Shown: positions 1 through 5,961, numbered from the stretch's first letter. The stretch: 6,410 nucleotides of DNA from Ktedonobacterales bacterium (GCA_025928125.1 JAICKD010000194.1:1-6410), one strand, 5' to 3'. Numbers and translations: made by a program. Notes: generated by a model from the sequence alone, not told the origin.

Positions 1-384
1 GGTCACCCAGACGTTCGAGCGATCAACGCCGAGCAGGTTCATCAGCTCGACCGCATAGTTAATCGCCTCCCGTTTGCCGTAGTCGCCAATGGACCAGTTG
101 CCGAGCATGTTGAGGCTGCTGAGCGTCCGCCCGTTCGCTCCGACGGCCTCCATGTCGTCTGTGCGCAGGCAGCGCTGGATCGCCGTGAGACGCGGCGCGG
201 GCGGGGGCGTCTGGCCGCGTAGCCACGGCAGCAGCGGCTGCATCCCCGCGATCACGAACAGCGTGCTTTCCGACGCAGTCAGCGGCGCGCCCGCGATCTC
301 CAGGTGGCCGCGCTCGCGGAAGTACGCGAGATAGCGCCGGGTAATTTCCGGCGATGAGAGTCCTGGTGTGTTGAAATCGGTCAT
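1..384 (-). CDS. alaS: Alanine--tRNA ligase, N-terminal part (3' end beyond window)
   Basis: The enzyme attaches alanine to tRNA-Ala in the cytoplasm, using ATP. The 128 visible residues start at the ATG at 384 and cover the beginning of the class II catalytic domain. Seen: an ITRRYLAYFRERGH helix (about residues 14-27), the segment LFVIAGMQPLLPWLRG (about 42-57), QRCLRTDDMEAVG (about 70-82) and NMLGNWSIGDYGKREAI (about 91-107), then NVWVT at the window edge. These match AlaRS signatures such as TNAGM, QRCxR and MLGNxSxGDYFK. The AGMxPLxPxLxG form and the short gap after QRCLR resemble the divergent, often shorter AlaRS subtype more than the E. coli type, which has AGMxQFKDVFLG. The motif-2 region reads GRTLSSLNM where most have RHHTFFEM. 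A strong Shine-Dalgarno and an Ala-specific T-box leader support both the start and the identity. Whether the C-terminal domains are present cannot be seen. Confidence 0.93.
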   Translation of the reverse strand, partial: MTDFNTPGLSSPEITRRYLAYFRERGHLEIAGAPLTASESTLFVIAGMQPLLPWLRGQTPPPAPRLTAIQRCLRTDDMEAVGANGRTLSSLNMLGNWSIGDYGKREAINYAVELMNLLGVDRSNVWVT

Positions 385-392
385 GCTACTGC

Positions 393-398
393 TCTCCT
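393..398 (-). promoter_or_regulatory. Shine-Dalgarno of alaS
   Basis: On the minus strand AAGGAG (within GGAAAGGAGAG) lies 8 nt before the ATG at 384. It fixes the start codon. The upstream part of this purine run can also pair with 473-481 (see that entry). Confidence 0.85.
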
Positions 399-400
399 TT

Positions 401-417
401 CCTGGGCCAAACCCAGG
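401..417 (-). promoter_or_regulatory. Hairpin abutting the alaS Shine-Dalgarno
   Basis: A perfect 6-bp stem CCUGGG/CCCAGG (401-406 with 412-417) closes a 5-nt loop and ends 2 nt before the AAGGAG. It is not followed by a U tract, so it is not a terminator. It may keep the ribosome binding site open, or be one arm of a switch with the segment at 473-481. The stem is seen; the role is inferred. Confidence 0.5.
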
Positions 418-443
418 CGGTGAAAATGGGCAGAGTTCGTCCT

Positions 444-460
444 CCGGCGGAAAACGCCGG
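444..460 (-). promoter_or_regulatory. Short leader hairpin between T-box terminator and alaS
   Basis: A perfect 6-bp stem CCGGCG/CGCCGG (444-449 with 455-460) has a UUUUC loop in the RNA. No U tract follows it. It lies between the T-box terminator and the ribosome binding site. It separates the two complementary segments 473-481 and 396-404 and would bring them closer together when folded. The function is unknown. Confidence 0.4.
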
Positions 461-472
461 ACTAGCTGCCAA

Positions 473-481
473 CAGGAAAGG
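473..481 (-). promoter_or_regulatory. Candidate anti-Shine-Dalgarno segment in alaS leader
   Basis: In the RNA this is CCUUUCCUG. It is perfectly complementary over 9 nt to CAGGAAAGG (396-404), which contains the upstream part of the alaS ribosome binding site. The pairing would compete with the 401-417 hairpin because both use 401-404. The complementarity is seen; translational control is inference. Confidence 0.4.
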
Positions 482-535
482 CGCAGTGTGCGAGGCTGAG
501 GCGCTCGCTGCCAGATGCTATATGTGCGGCCAGAT

Positions 536-573
536 ACAAAAACACCCGCCGCGAGCGCCTTGCTCGGGGCGGG
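536..573 (-). terminator. Rho-independent terminator of the alaS T-box leader
   Basis: In the RNA, CCCGCC (573-568) pairs with GGCGGG (550-545). An inner CGAGC/GCUCG stem continues it after one C-C mismatch, with a 5-nt loop, and UGUUUUUGU follows. The 5' strand of the stem overlaps the CUCCCGC stretch expected to form the 3' half of the antiterminator, so the two structures exclude each other. This is the usual T-box arrangement: uncharged tRNA favours read-through into alaS. Confidence 0.85.
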
Positions 574-590
574 AGCGAATTATTCGGATC

Positions 591-605
591 CCGTGGTACC
601 ACCCT
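591..605 (-). promoter_or_regulatory. T-box core sequence (antiterminator bulge)
   Basis: AGGGUGGUACCACGG fits the T-box consensus closely. UGGU within it would pair with the ACCA 3' end of uncharged tRNA. The variable fourth base is U, which matches the A73 discriminator of bacterial tRNA-Ala and so agrees with the GCC specifier. Confidence 0.9.
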
Positions 606-793
606 GCTTGAGAGTTCCTGTGAGCGCGCATTACTGGCGCACAGCGGTAGCTCTCCACTCTTTCCAGGCACGGAGCGGATGGCTCGATGCCCTGCTCTCA
701 GATAACGGGGAGCTACCGGCGGGTGCTACTGGCCACGGTGGACGTTCGCCCCGCGTCGAGGCCCAGCGAAATTGAACTGCTGGGCCTGAGGGT

Positions 794-796
794 GGC
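794..796 (-). promoter_or_regulatory. T-box specifier codon GCC (Ala)
   Basis: GCC follows GAA in the Stem I internal loop, opposite AGUA. It pairs with the GGC anticodon of tRNA-Ala. Its position is fixed by perfect helices on both sides (868-872/788-792 and 854-860/800-806). Confidence 0.85.
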
Positions 797-901
797 TTCT
801 CCGCGCGCCAGCCTGCCGGGCTTGCACCTACCCCGGCTCGCTGTCTCGCCGTAGCGCGGATACTCGTCCCTCACGACGAACCCTTTTCAATTGATACGGT
901 T

Positions 902-931
902 AGTTTACGTGGCGGAACGGGCCGCTGTCAA
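902..931 (-). promoter_or_regulatory. Promoter of the T-box/alaS transcript
   Basis: On the minus strand, TTGACA (931-926) and TAAACT (907-902) are separated by 18 nt. The -35 is a perfect sigma-70 consensus and the -10 matches 4 of 6. Transcription would start near 895, about 23 nt before Stem I of the T-box. The promoter sits just after the stop codon of the antiporter gene, so alaS can be transcribed on its own. Confidence 0.7.
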
Positions 932-945
932 GCAGTCGCTGGGCA

Positions 946-2331
946 TCAACCGCCGATAATGTTGGGCGGGAGATAGATAGCGATGACGGCCAGCAGGAGC
1001 CAGAGCGCCACCAGTTGCACGCCTTCCAGCATCGTCGATTCACCGTCGCGACTGAGCAGCATGAAGGCAAAGGTTGCCGCGCCAAAGATGATGACATTCA
1101 GTGGCGTGAAGACCAGCCCGAGCGGATGGCCAGTGAACCAGCCCACCAGCACGAGAATCGGCACCACCAGCAGAATCATCTGGATCGATGCGCCCGCCGT
1201 GATAGCCATCGTGATGTCCATCTTCTTGCGGCGCGCCATCCCCACCGAGCCGTACAGCTCCACGACACCCGCTAGCACAGGGATCAGAATCAGGCCGAGG
1301 AAGAACTCGTAGTCGCGCAGCCCGGCGTTGGTCTCGACCATCTCTTTGACCGAATCGGCGAAATGCTCTGACATCACGACCACGCCCGCCGCGGCCACAC
1401 CAAGAATGAGCACCGCCAGCAACCCGCGCGCAACTTTGTGTTCGCCCAGGAATCGCTTTTCCCCCGACTCTTCTCGCGCCGCGCGACGTTCCGCCGCCAG
1501 CCGGGCGCGCGCCGAGAGTTTGGTCTCCGCGCTGGCACGTTCTTCCTCAAAGAGCGCCTGTGTATCGGGCGCTACCAGAATCGAGGAGTCCCCAGCGGCT
1601 GCGTCTTCGGCGGCAGCGGCTTTCCCGCGTTTGCCTGCCATGTTGTAGCCGGTGCGCGGCTTGAAGACGACGAAGACGAGATACGCCACATAGCTCACCA
1701 GCAGGACGACCGCAATGCAGACCGCGAAAGGTATTTGGCCGAAGACTAGCAGGCCCTCGCCAGCCGATTCACCACCACCGCCACCTTCCGCGCCAGCGCT
1801 TGCGCCGACGACGAACGAGGCCAGCGTCGGCAATGAGAGTCCGGTGACGGCCAGGGCAAACACCGTGGAGTATTCGCCAGCAGCCTCTGGGCTGAACCGC
1901 ATCTTGCCGTTGCGCCAGCAGCCGAGCAGGGTGGCGATGCCGAGGAATAGCAGCGCATTGCGCACGATAACGCCCGCCACGGAGCTGAGCACGATCTCGG
2001 AGCCGCGCGAGCCCGCGAACGATGTCAGCACCGAGAGCGCCAGCGCCAGTTCCGCCACGTTGCTGGCAGTGGTGTGGAGCAGGCCACCGAGGAACTCGCC
2101 TAGCAACTCGGCCAGCTCTTCGACGGCGCTTTCGAGAAAGCCCGCCAGCGGAATCAGCGAGAGCGCGGCGCAGAGAAAGATCACGCCACCGACGAGCAGA
2201 ACGCGCTGCTGTTCTTCCAGCCCCGCCAGCGTCTCATGTAACAGGTGCTCCTCGATCCACGCGCTGAAGATCACCAGCGGGATAAATAGCAGGAATATGT
2301 TGACTTTACGCGTCCAGACCGATCTCTCCAA
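946..2331 (-). CDS. Ca2+/cation:H+ antiporter-like membrane protein (CaCA superfamily, CAX-type)
   Basis: Probably an inner-membrane cation/proton exchanger. There are about eleven hydrophobic segments in two halves, with a long hydrophilic linker between them. Counting from the upstream ATG at 2364, the first alpha repeat is GGLLHTTASNVAELALAL (93-110) and the second is GLILIPVLAGVVELYGS (357-373). Both align with CAX repeats such as GLLNATFGNAVEL and GLILLPIVGNAAEH. The stretch KKMDITMAITAGASIQMILLVVPILVLVGW and the later RDGESTMLEGV are also typical. The acidic Glu of each repeat is kept (E105, E369), but GNxxE has become SNVAE and AGVVE. The linker (about 235-311) is Ala-rich with mixed charge, and a Gly-rich loop lies at about 188-203; both lengthen the protein beyond typical bacterial CAX. 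I prefer the TTG at 2331, which has GGGGGGAGAGG 5 nt upstream; the ATG at 2364, 11 codons earlier, has no visible Shine-Dalgarno. The family call is good; the ion and direction are unknown. Confidence 0.8.
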   Translation of the reverse strand: MERSVWTRKVNIFLLFIPLVIFSAWIEEHLLHETLAGLEEQQRVLLVGGVIFLCAALSLIPLAGFLESAVEELAELLGEFLGGLLHTTASNVAELALALSVLTSFAGSRGSEIVLSSVAGVIVRNALLFLGIATLLGCWRNGKMRFSPEAAGEYSTVFALAVTGLSLPTLASFVVGASAGAEGGGGGESAGEGLLVFGQIPFAVCIAVVLLVSYVAYLVFVVFKPRTGYNMAGKRGKAAAAEDAAAGDSSILVAPDTQALFEEERASAETKLSARARLAAERRAAREESGEKRFLGEHKVARGLLAVLILGVAAAGVVVMSEHFADSVKEMVETNAGLRDYEFFLGLILIPVLAGVVELYGSVGMARRKKMDITMAITAGASIQMILLVVPILVLVGWFTGHPLGLVFTPLNVIIFGAATFAFMLLSRDGESTMLEGVQLVALWLLLAVIAIYLPPNIIGG

Positions 2332-2366
2332 GGCTACCTCTCCCCCCGAAATAGCTTCCCTCATAG

Positions 2367-2392
2367 GCGCTGTACGCAGATGCGCTGTACGC
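2367..2392. repeat. Two 11-bp direct repeats GCGCTGTACGC in antiporter leader
   Basis: GCGCTGTACGC occurs at 2367-2377 and again at 2382-2392, a 15-bp step. The repeats lie between the predicted transcription start (about 2394) and the start codon of the antiporter gene. A regulator or RNA-level role is possible. The repeat is seen; the role is inference. Confidence 0.6.
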
Positions 2393-2400
2393 GCGTGGGC

Positions 2401-2429
2401 ATTGTCCCGCTGGTTGGTCCGCTTGTCAA
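2401..2429 (-). promoter_or_regulatory. Promoter of the antiporter gene
   Basis: On the minus strand, TTGACA (2429-2424), a 17-nt spacer and GACAAT (2406-2401). The -35 is perfect and the -10 matches 4 of 6, including the final AAT. Transcription would begin near 2394. It lies in the short gap after tex, so the antiporter gene can be expressed independently of tex. Confidence 0.72.
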
Positions 2430-2445
2430 TACGCTGTGATGCGTA
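2430..2445. repeat. Inverted repeat abutting the antiporter -35 box
   Basis: TACGC-TGTGAT-GCGTA is a perfect 5-bp inverted repeat with a 6-nt spacer, touching the -35 element. It follows the tex stop but has no U tract, so it is a poor terminator. It shares the TACGC and GCTGT words with the downstream direct repeats, which suggests a possible protein-binding region. Confidence 0.4.
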
Positions 2446-2466
2446 CCGCTCGTGACCTTGCTAGCC

Positions 2467-4776
2467 TCAGTCTTCGACGTTGCGCATGCTCAACTGGACG
2501 CGCCCGCGTCCGATATCCACCGCGAGCACCCGCACCCGCACCACCTGCCCAACCTGTACTACGGTGAGAGGATCGCGGACGAAGCGGTCGGCCATCTCCG
2601 AGACATGTACCAGGCCGTCCTGCTTGACGCCGATATCCACGAACGCACCGAAGTCGACGACATTGCGCACCGTGCCTTGTAGCGCCATCCCTTCCTTCAA
2701 GTCTTCCAGCTTTAGCACGTCCTGGCGCAGAATGGGTTTCGGCAGGCTATCGCGCGGGTCGAGACCCGGCTTTTCCAGGTTTTCGAGAATATCGGTTAGC
2801 GTTGGGACGCCGACGTTGACCTCGCTTGCCAGCGCCGCGATGGCTGCCTGCGCGCCCGCGCCGCGCGAGTTCATGCCGATGAGCAGCCGCCACGAGCGCA
2901 CCCGGTCACTGGCGCGCTCATCGGGCGAGCCTGGCAGCGTCTTCAGCACCGAGCGCGTGGCGTCGTAGCTTTCGGGGTGAATAAAGGTGTTGTCGAGCGG
3001 CTCTTTGCCGCCAGGCACCTTCAAGAATCCCGCCGCCTGGACGAAGGTGGCGGGGCCGAGGCCGGACACTTTGAGCAATTGCTGGCGGCTGGTGAATGGG
3101 CCGTGTTCAGTGCGCCAGGCGACGACATTGTCGGCGATCCGTGTCGTGATGCCAGAGACATGGCGCAGCAGTTGTGAGGAGGCGGAGTTAAGGTCCACAC
3201 CCGCGAAGTTCACGCACGAGTCCACGATGCGGTCCAGGGCGGTCGCCAGCGCGCGCTGATCCACATCATGCTGATAGAGGCCCACGCCAATCGCCTTGGC
3301 GTCGATCTTCACTAGCTCGGCGAGTGGATCTTGCAGCCGCCGCGCAATCGAGATGGTACCGCGCTCGGTGACGTCTTTCGTGGGAAACTCCTGCCGGGCC
3401 ACCTCGGATGCGGAGTAGACCGACGCGCCCGCCTCATTGACCATGACATAGCCGAGTGAGCCGGTGGGTGTACCCAGCTTCTCCAGTTCGGCGATCACCT
3501 CGGCGGCGAGTTGCTCGGTCTCGCGCGAGGCGGTGCCGTTGCCGATGGCGATCACGCCGACGCGATGGGTGGCGATCAGCGCCTTGAGAGTGGCCTTTGC
3601 CTCAGCCCAGTGCGCCTGGGGCGGGTGCGGATAGATGGTGGTGGAGTCGATGGGTTTGCCAGTCTCATCCACCACGGCCACCTTACAGCCGGTGCGGAAA
3701 CCGGGGTCAAGGCCGAGGACACGCTCGCCACGGAGCGGAGGCTGCAAGAGCAGGTTGCGCAGGTTGGTGGCGAAGACGCCGATGGCATGCTCTTCGGCCT
3801 GACGGGTCAGCTCGGCGCGTACCTCACGTTCGAGCGCGGGCGCGAGCAACCGGCGATAGCCATCGCTGATGGCGGTCTCAAGCTCCTCGGCGAAGGGCGA
3901 GCGACGGTCGGGCTGGTAGTGGTTATGAATCAGCGGCTCCGCGCGCTCAAACGGCACATCCACCGAGACGCGCAGCACGTCTTCACGCTCGGCGCGATTC
4001 AGCGCGAGAATACGGTGCGGAACCAGGCGCGGGACTGGTTCGTGGAACTCGTAATACATGCGGTAGACGCCGCGCGGATCTTTCTCCGCCGCTTTCTCTG
4101 GGTCTATGGTGAGTTTTGCGCCTAGCGCGCCCTCTTTGAAGAACTGCGTCCGCACCTCGCCGCGTACCGTCGCATCCTCCATGATCGTCTCGGCGCAGAT
4201 ATCGCGCGCCCCAGCCAGGGCCGCTGCGATGTCCTCCACCCCTTTCTCGGTATCCACGAATGGCTCAGCCGCGGCGATACGCGCCTGGTCTGCCGGGCCG
4301 GGAATGCGCTCCTGACGCAGAATCAGGTCGGCGAGCGGCTGCAAGCCCCGTTCGCGCGCCATGCTGGCGCGTGTCTTCCGCTTCTGGCGGTACGGCAAAT
4401 AGAGGTCTTCCACAGCTTGCAGTGTGCTGGCAGCGATAATGGCGTCGGCGAGCTCGCGGGTGAGCTTCCCCTGCTCGGCGATGAGGCGCAGCACGTCATG
4501 TTTGCGCGCGTGGAGCGTGCGCAACGCATCGGCGCGGTCGCCGATGGCCTGAATCTGCACCTCGTCGAGATTGCCCGTCGCTTCCTTGCGGTAGCGCGCG
4601 ATGAACGGCACGGTGTTGCCGTTATCGAGCAATGTGAGGGTGGCGAGCGTCTGCGTTGGCTTCAGCTTCAACTCAACGGCGACGGCTCGCGCCACCTCGG
4701 CAGGTTCGAGCGTCTCGGGAAACTGGAGATCGTCCAGCGAGAGAAATTCGCCGGAAGCGGGGGTCGTATCAGACAC
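2467..4776 (-). CDS. tex: Tex transcription accessory / S1 RNA-binding protein
   Basis: A cytoplasmic nucleic-acid-binding protein of the Tex/YhgF family, implicated in transcription and RNA handling; its exact role is unsettled even in model species. From the GTG at 4776 it is 769 residues, the normal family length. Domains in order: the Tex N-terminal helical region with NTVPFIARYRKEATG (about 54-68), a YqgF-like RNase H fold with LGLDPGFRTGCKVAVVD (about 354-370) and GNGTASRETE (about 412-421), VNEAGASVYSASEVAR (about 446-461), tandem helix-hairpin-helix segments (about 529-587, including VSGLGPATFVQAAGFL), the PTLTDILENLEKPGLDPR linker (about 658-675) and a C-terminal S1 domain (about 692-765) with DFGAFVDIGVKQDGLVHVSEM. 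The frame stays open 49 codons further upstream, but only the GTG has a Shine-Dalgarno (GAGGAG, 8 nt away) and only there does family similarity begin. It looks intact. Confidence 0.96.
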   Translation of the reverse strand: MSDTTPASGEFLSLDDLQFPETLEPAEVARAVAVELKLKPTQTLATLTLLDNGNTVPFIARYRKEATGNLDEVQIQAIGDRADALRTLHARKHDVLRLIAEQGKLTRELADAIIAASTLQAVEDLYLPYRQKRKTRASMARERGLQPLADLILRQERIPGPADQARIAAAEPFVDTEKGVEDIAAALAGARDICAETIMEDATVRGEVRTQFFKEGALGAKLTIDPEKAAEKDPRGVYRMYYEFHEPVPRLVPHRILALNRAEREDVLRVSVDVPFERAEPLIHNHYQPDRRSPFAEELETAISDGYRRLLAPALEREVRAELTRQAEEHAIGVFATNLRNLLLQPPLRGERVLGLDPGFRTGCKVAVVDETGKPIDSTTIYPHPPQAHWAEAKATLKALIATHRVGVIAIGNGTASRETEQLAAEVIAELEKLGTPTGSLGYVMVNEAGASVYSASEVARQEFPTKDVTERGTISIARRLQDPLAELVKIDAKAIGVGLYQHDVDQRALATALDRIVDSCVNFAGVDLNSASSQLLRHVSGITTRIADNVVAWRTEHGPFTSRQQLLKVSGLGPATFVQAAGFLKVPGGKEPLDNTFIHPESYDATRSVLKTLPGSPDERASDRVRSWRLLIGMNSRGAGAQAAIAALASEVNVGVPTLTDILENLEKPGLDPRDSLPKPILRQDVLKLEDLKEGMALQGTVRNVVDFGAFVDIGVKQDGLVHVSEMADRFVRDPLTVVQVGQVVRVRVLAVDIGRGRVQLSMRNVED

Positions 4777-4784
4777 GGAGAACA

Positions 4785-4790
4785 CTCCTC
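4785..4790 (-). promoter_or_regulatory. Shine-Dalgarno that fixes the tex GTG start
   Basis: GAGGAG lies 8 nt before the GTG at 4776 on the minus strand. The in-frame ATG codons further upstream (4923 and 4815) lack such a site, so they are unlikely starts. Confidence 0.8.
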
Positions 4791-4894
4791 TATCAAGTAT
4801 GTGATGACAACTCATGCGCAATGGGTCTCGAACGTACTGTACGGCAAACCTATCCGTCCAGGCGGATGCAGCCGGGCGGCGCACCGGCCAGTAT

Positions 4895-4923
4895 ATCCTA
4901 AAGTGGGTCCCGTTGGCTTGCAA
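4895..4923 (-). promoter_or_regulatory. Candidate tex promoter
   Basis: On the minus strand, TTGCAA (4923-4918), 17 nt, then TAGGAT (4900-4895), each matching 4 of 6 consensus bases. An overlapping TATACT (4895-4890) is a better -10 hexamer but has no well-spaced -35. Either gives a tex leader of roughly 110 nt. Confidence 0.45.
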
Positions 4924-4946
4924 ACAGCGCCCGAATGGGCCATACT
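4918..4946 (+). promoter_or_regulatory. Candidate promoter of the recombinase-like gene
   Basis: On the plus strand, TTGCAA (4918-4923), a 17-nt spacer and CATACT (4941-4946), each matching 4 of 6. Because TTGCAA is its own reverse complement, the same hexamer is the -35 of the candidate tex promoter. Transcription would begin near 4953, about 40 nt before the start codon. Confidence 0.45.
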
Positions 4947-4995
4947 TGGGCGCGGAAGTCCAATTTTTCCGGGATAAGTCAGCGTGAGGCCAGCC

Positions 4996-5961
4996 ATGCC
5001 CGACACAGACAAAACATCTGATGACTCGGTGGAGCAGCCCAGCCTGTTTTTCCCCGATGCCGCCGCGCCAGTGGCCGGGCAGAAGCAGGAGCCGGTGGTG
5101 GTCGTTCCCACGATCACCGCAACGTCGGTGTTGGGCGCGTGCGCCTTACCCTATCAGGAGTATCTGCGCCGTACCGATCACTCGGCTTATACGATTACCT
5201 GCTTTCTCTCGGACCTGCGCTTGCTGACCGAATTTTTGGGGCGCGAGACGCCGCTGCGGACGATCACGCAGGATTCGCTGGCGGGCTGGCTCGGCCACCT
5301 GCGCTGGGATCGCGCCACACAACCAGCGCCGAAGACGATGGCGCGGCGCGCTACCTTCCTGAAGAATTTCTTTGGCTGGCTGGCGAAGGAGCAGGCGCTT
5401 GCGGATGACCCATCGCAGCGTATCGTGCTGACTCGCCCGGCGCCGCCCCTTCCCGAATTGCTCTTCGAGGATGAGATCGCCCGGCTGGAGCAGGCCGCTG
5501 AGGCCGATCCGCGCTGCCAGTTGCTTGTGATGACGTTGCTGGCGACTGGACTGAAAAAAGAAGAGTTGATGGCGGTCGCGCTGCGCCATGTGGACCTCTC
5601 TGACCCGGAAGAACCCGCGCTCGAAGTGCATTTCCCCGGACAGGCGAAACGACGGCGCGAGCGGCGCATGGCGCTGCCAGCGGCCTGGACAGACGTCTTT
5701 CAGCGCTATGTTGAGCGCTACCAGCCGCGCGAACGCCTCTTCGAGTGTACCGACCGTAACCTGAACTATGTGCTCGCCGCCGCCGTCAAGCGCGCCGACC
5801 TCGATAAGCGCGTGACATTGCAACTGCTGCGCGATATCTTCGCGGTGCGCCAGTTGCGCGCGGGCGTCTCGATGGATGAGCTGCGCGAGAAACTGGGCTT
5901 GTCGGAAGAAGCCTGGTATGAGATTGCCGAGAAGTACCGCAAGCTTGCGTTCCCGGCCTAG
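4996..5961 (+). CDS. Tyrosine-recombinase-fold protein, probably catalytically inactive
   Basis: The 321-residue protein has the XerC/D-like layout: a disordered N-terminal part (about 1-45), a SAM-like core-binding domain (about 52-140, YQEYLRR...FLSDLRLLTEFLG...FLKNFFGWLAKE) and a C-terminal domain. The C-terminal landmarks are recognisable, but key residues differ. TGLRxSEL reads TGLKKEEL, so K187 replaces Arg I. HxLRHTFAT reads QLLRDIFAV: Q276 replaces His, D280 replaces the next His, and R279 (Arg II) is kept. LGH reads LGL (L302). The usual nucleophile position, nine residues on, is Ala, with Tyr only at 308 and 314. A basic stretch (about 217-224, AKRRRERR) lies where the catalytic Lys hairpin is expected. 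I infer a DNA-binding protein that no longer recombines, or a very divergent enzyme. The ATG at 4996 is preferred over the GTG at 4984 because GTGAGG lies 6 nt before it. The next gene follows after 12 nt. Confidence 0.82.
   Translation: MPDTDKTSDDSVEQPSLFFPDAAAPVAGQKQEPVVVVPTITATSVLGACALPYQEYLRRTDHSAYTITCFLSDLRLLTEFLGRETPLRTITQDSLAGWLGHLRWDRATQPAPKTMARRATFLKNFFGWLAKEQALADDPSQRIVLTRPAPPLPELLFEDEIARLEQAAEADPRCQLLVMTLLATGLKKEELMAVALRHVDLSDPEEPALEVHFPGQAKRRRERRMALPAAWTDVFQRYVERYQPRERLFECTDRNLNYVLAAAVKRADLDKRVTLQLLRDIFAVRQLRAGVSMDELREKLGLSEEAWYEIAEKYRKLAFPA

Larger units (their letters stand above)
536..872 (-). ncRNA. T-box riboswitch, alanine-specific (GCC specifier), upstream of alaS
   Basis: This RNA leader senses the charging state of tRNA-Ala and controls transcription of alaS. 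Stem I can be drawn from the sequence: GAGGG (872-868) pairs with CCCUC (792-788), then the specifier loop, then UCCGCGC (860-854) pairs with GCGCGGA (806-800). The specifier loop has the expected AGUA (864-861) opposite GAA (799-797), followed by GCC (796-794), an alanine codon, and an A. The distal arm is GCCGGG/CCCGGC (837-832, 820-815) around a GGUGCAAG-type loop. The linker holds an 8-bp hairpin (760-767 with 779-786), a 9-bp long-range stem (710-718 with 645-653) and a smaller stem (618-622 with 640-644). The T-box core AGGGUGGUACCACGG (605-591) and the terminator follow. Every expected element is in order and on the alaS strand. Confidence 0.93.

Noticed and set aside
420..775. Short open frames on both strands within the alaS leader
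   Set aside because: They overlap the T-box stems and terminator, which explain this sequence fully as structured RNA.
2430..2445. The TACGC/GCGTA hairpin as a tex terminator
   Set aside because: The stem is only 5 bp and no U tract follows on either strand. It is better viewed as a promoter-flanking repeat.
1715..2455. A 246-codon open frame on the plus strand opposite the antiporter gene
   Set aside because: The translation is low-complexity Ser/Pro/Ala/Arg, the shadow of a hydrophobic membrane protein. No domain is visible.
3511..4125. A 204-codon open frame on the plus strand opposite tex
   Set aside because: It lies wholly inside the strongly conserved tex coding region and shows no family motif.
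4777..4923. A 49-residue N-terminal extension of Tex from the ATG at 4923
   Set aside because: It contains no Tex-like sequence, overlaps the candidate promoter, and has no Shine-Dalgarno, whereas the GTG at 4776 has GAGGAG at 8 nt.
4996..5961. The recombinase-like gene as evidence of a mobile element or integrated phage
   Set aside because: No attachment-site repeats, tRNA gene, excisionase or phage genes are seen nearby, the neighbours are housekeeping genes, and the active site appears lost.
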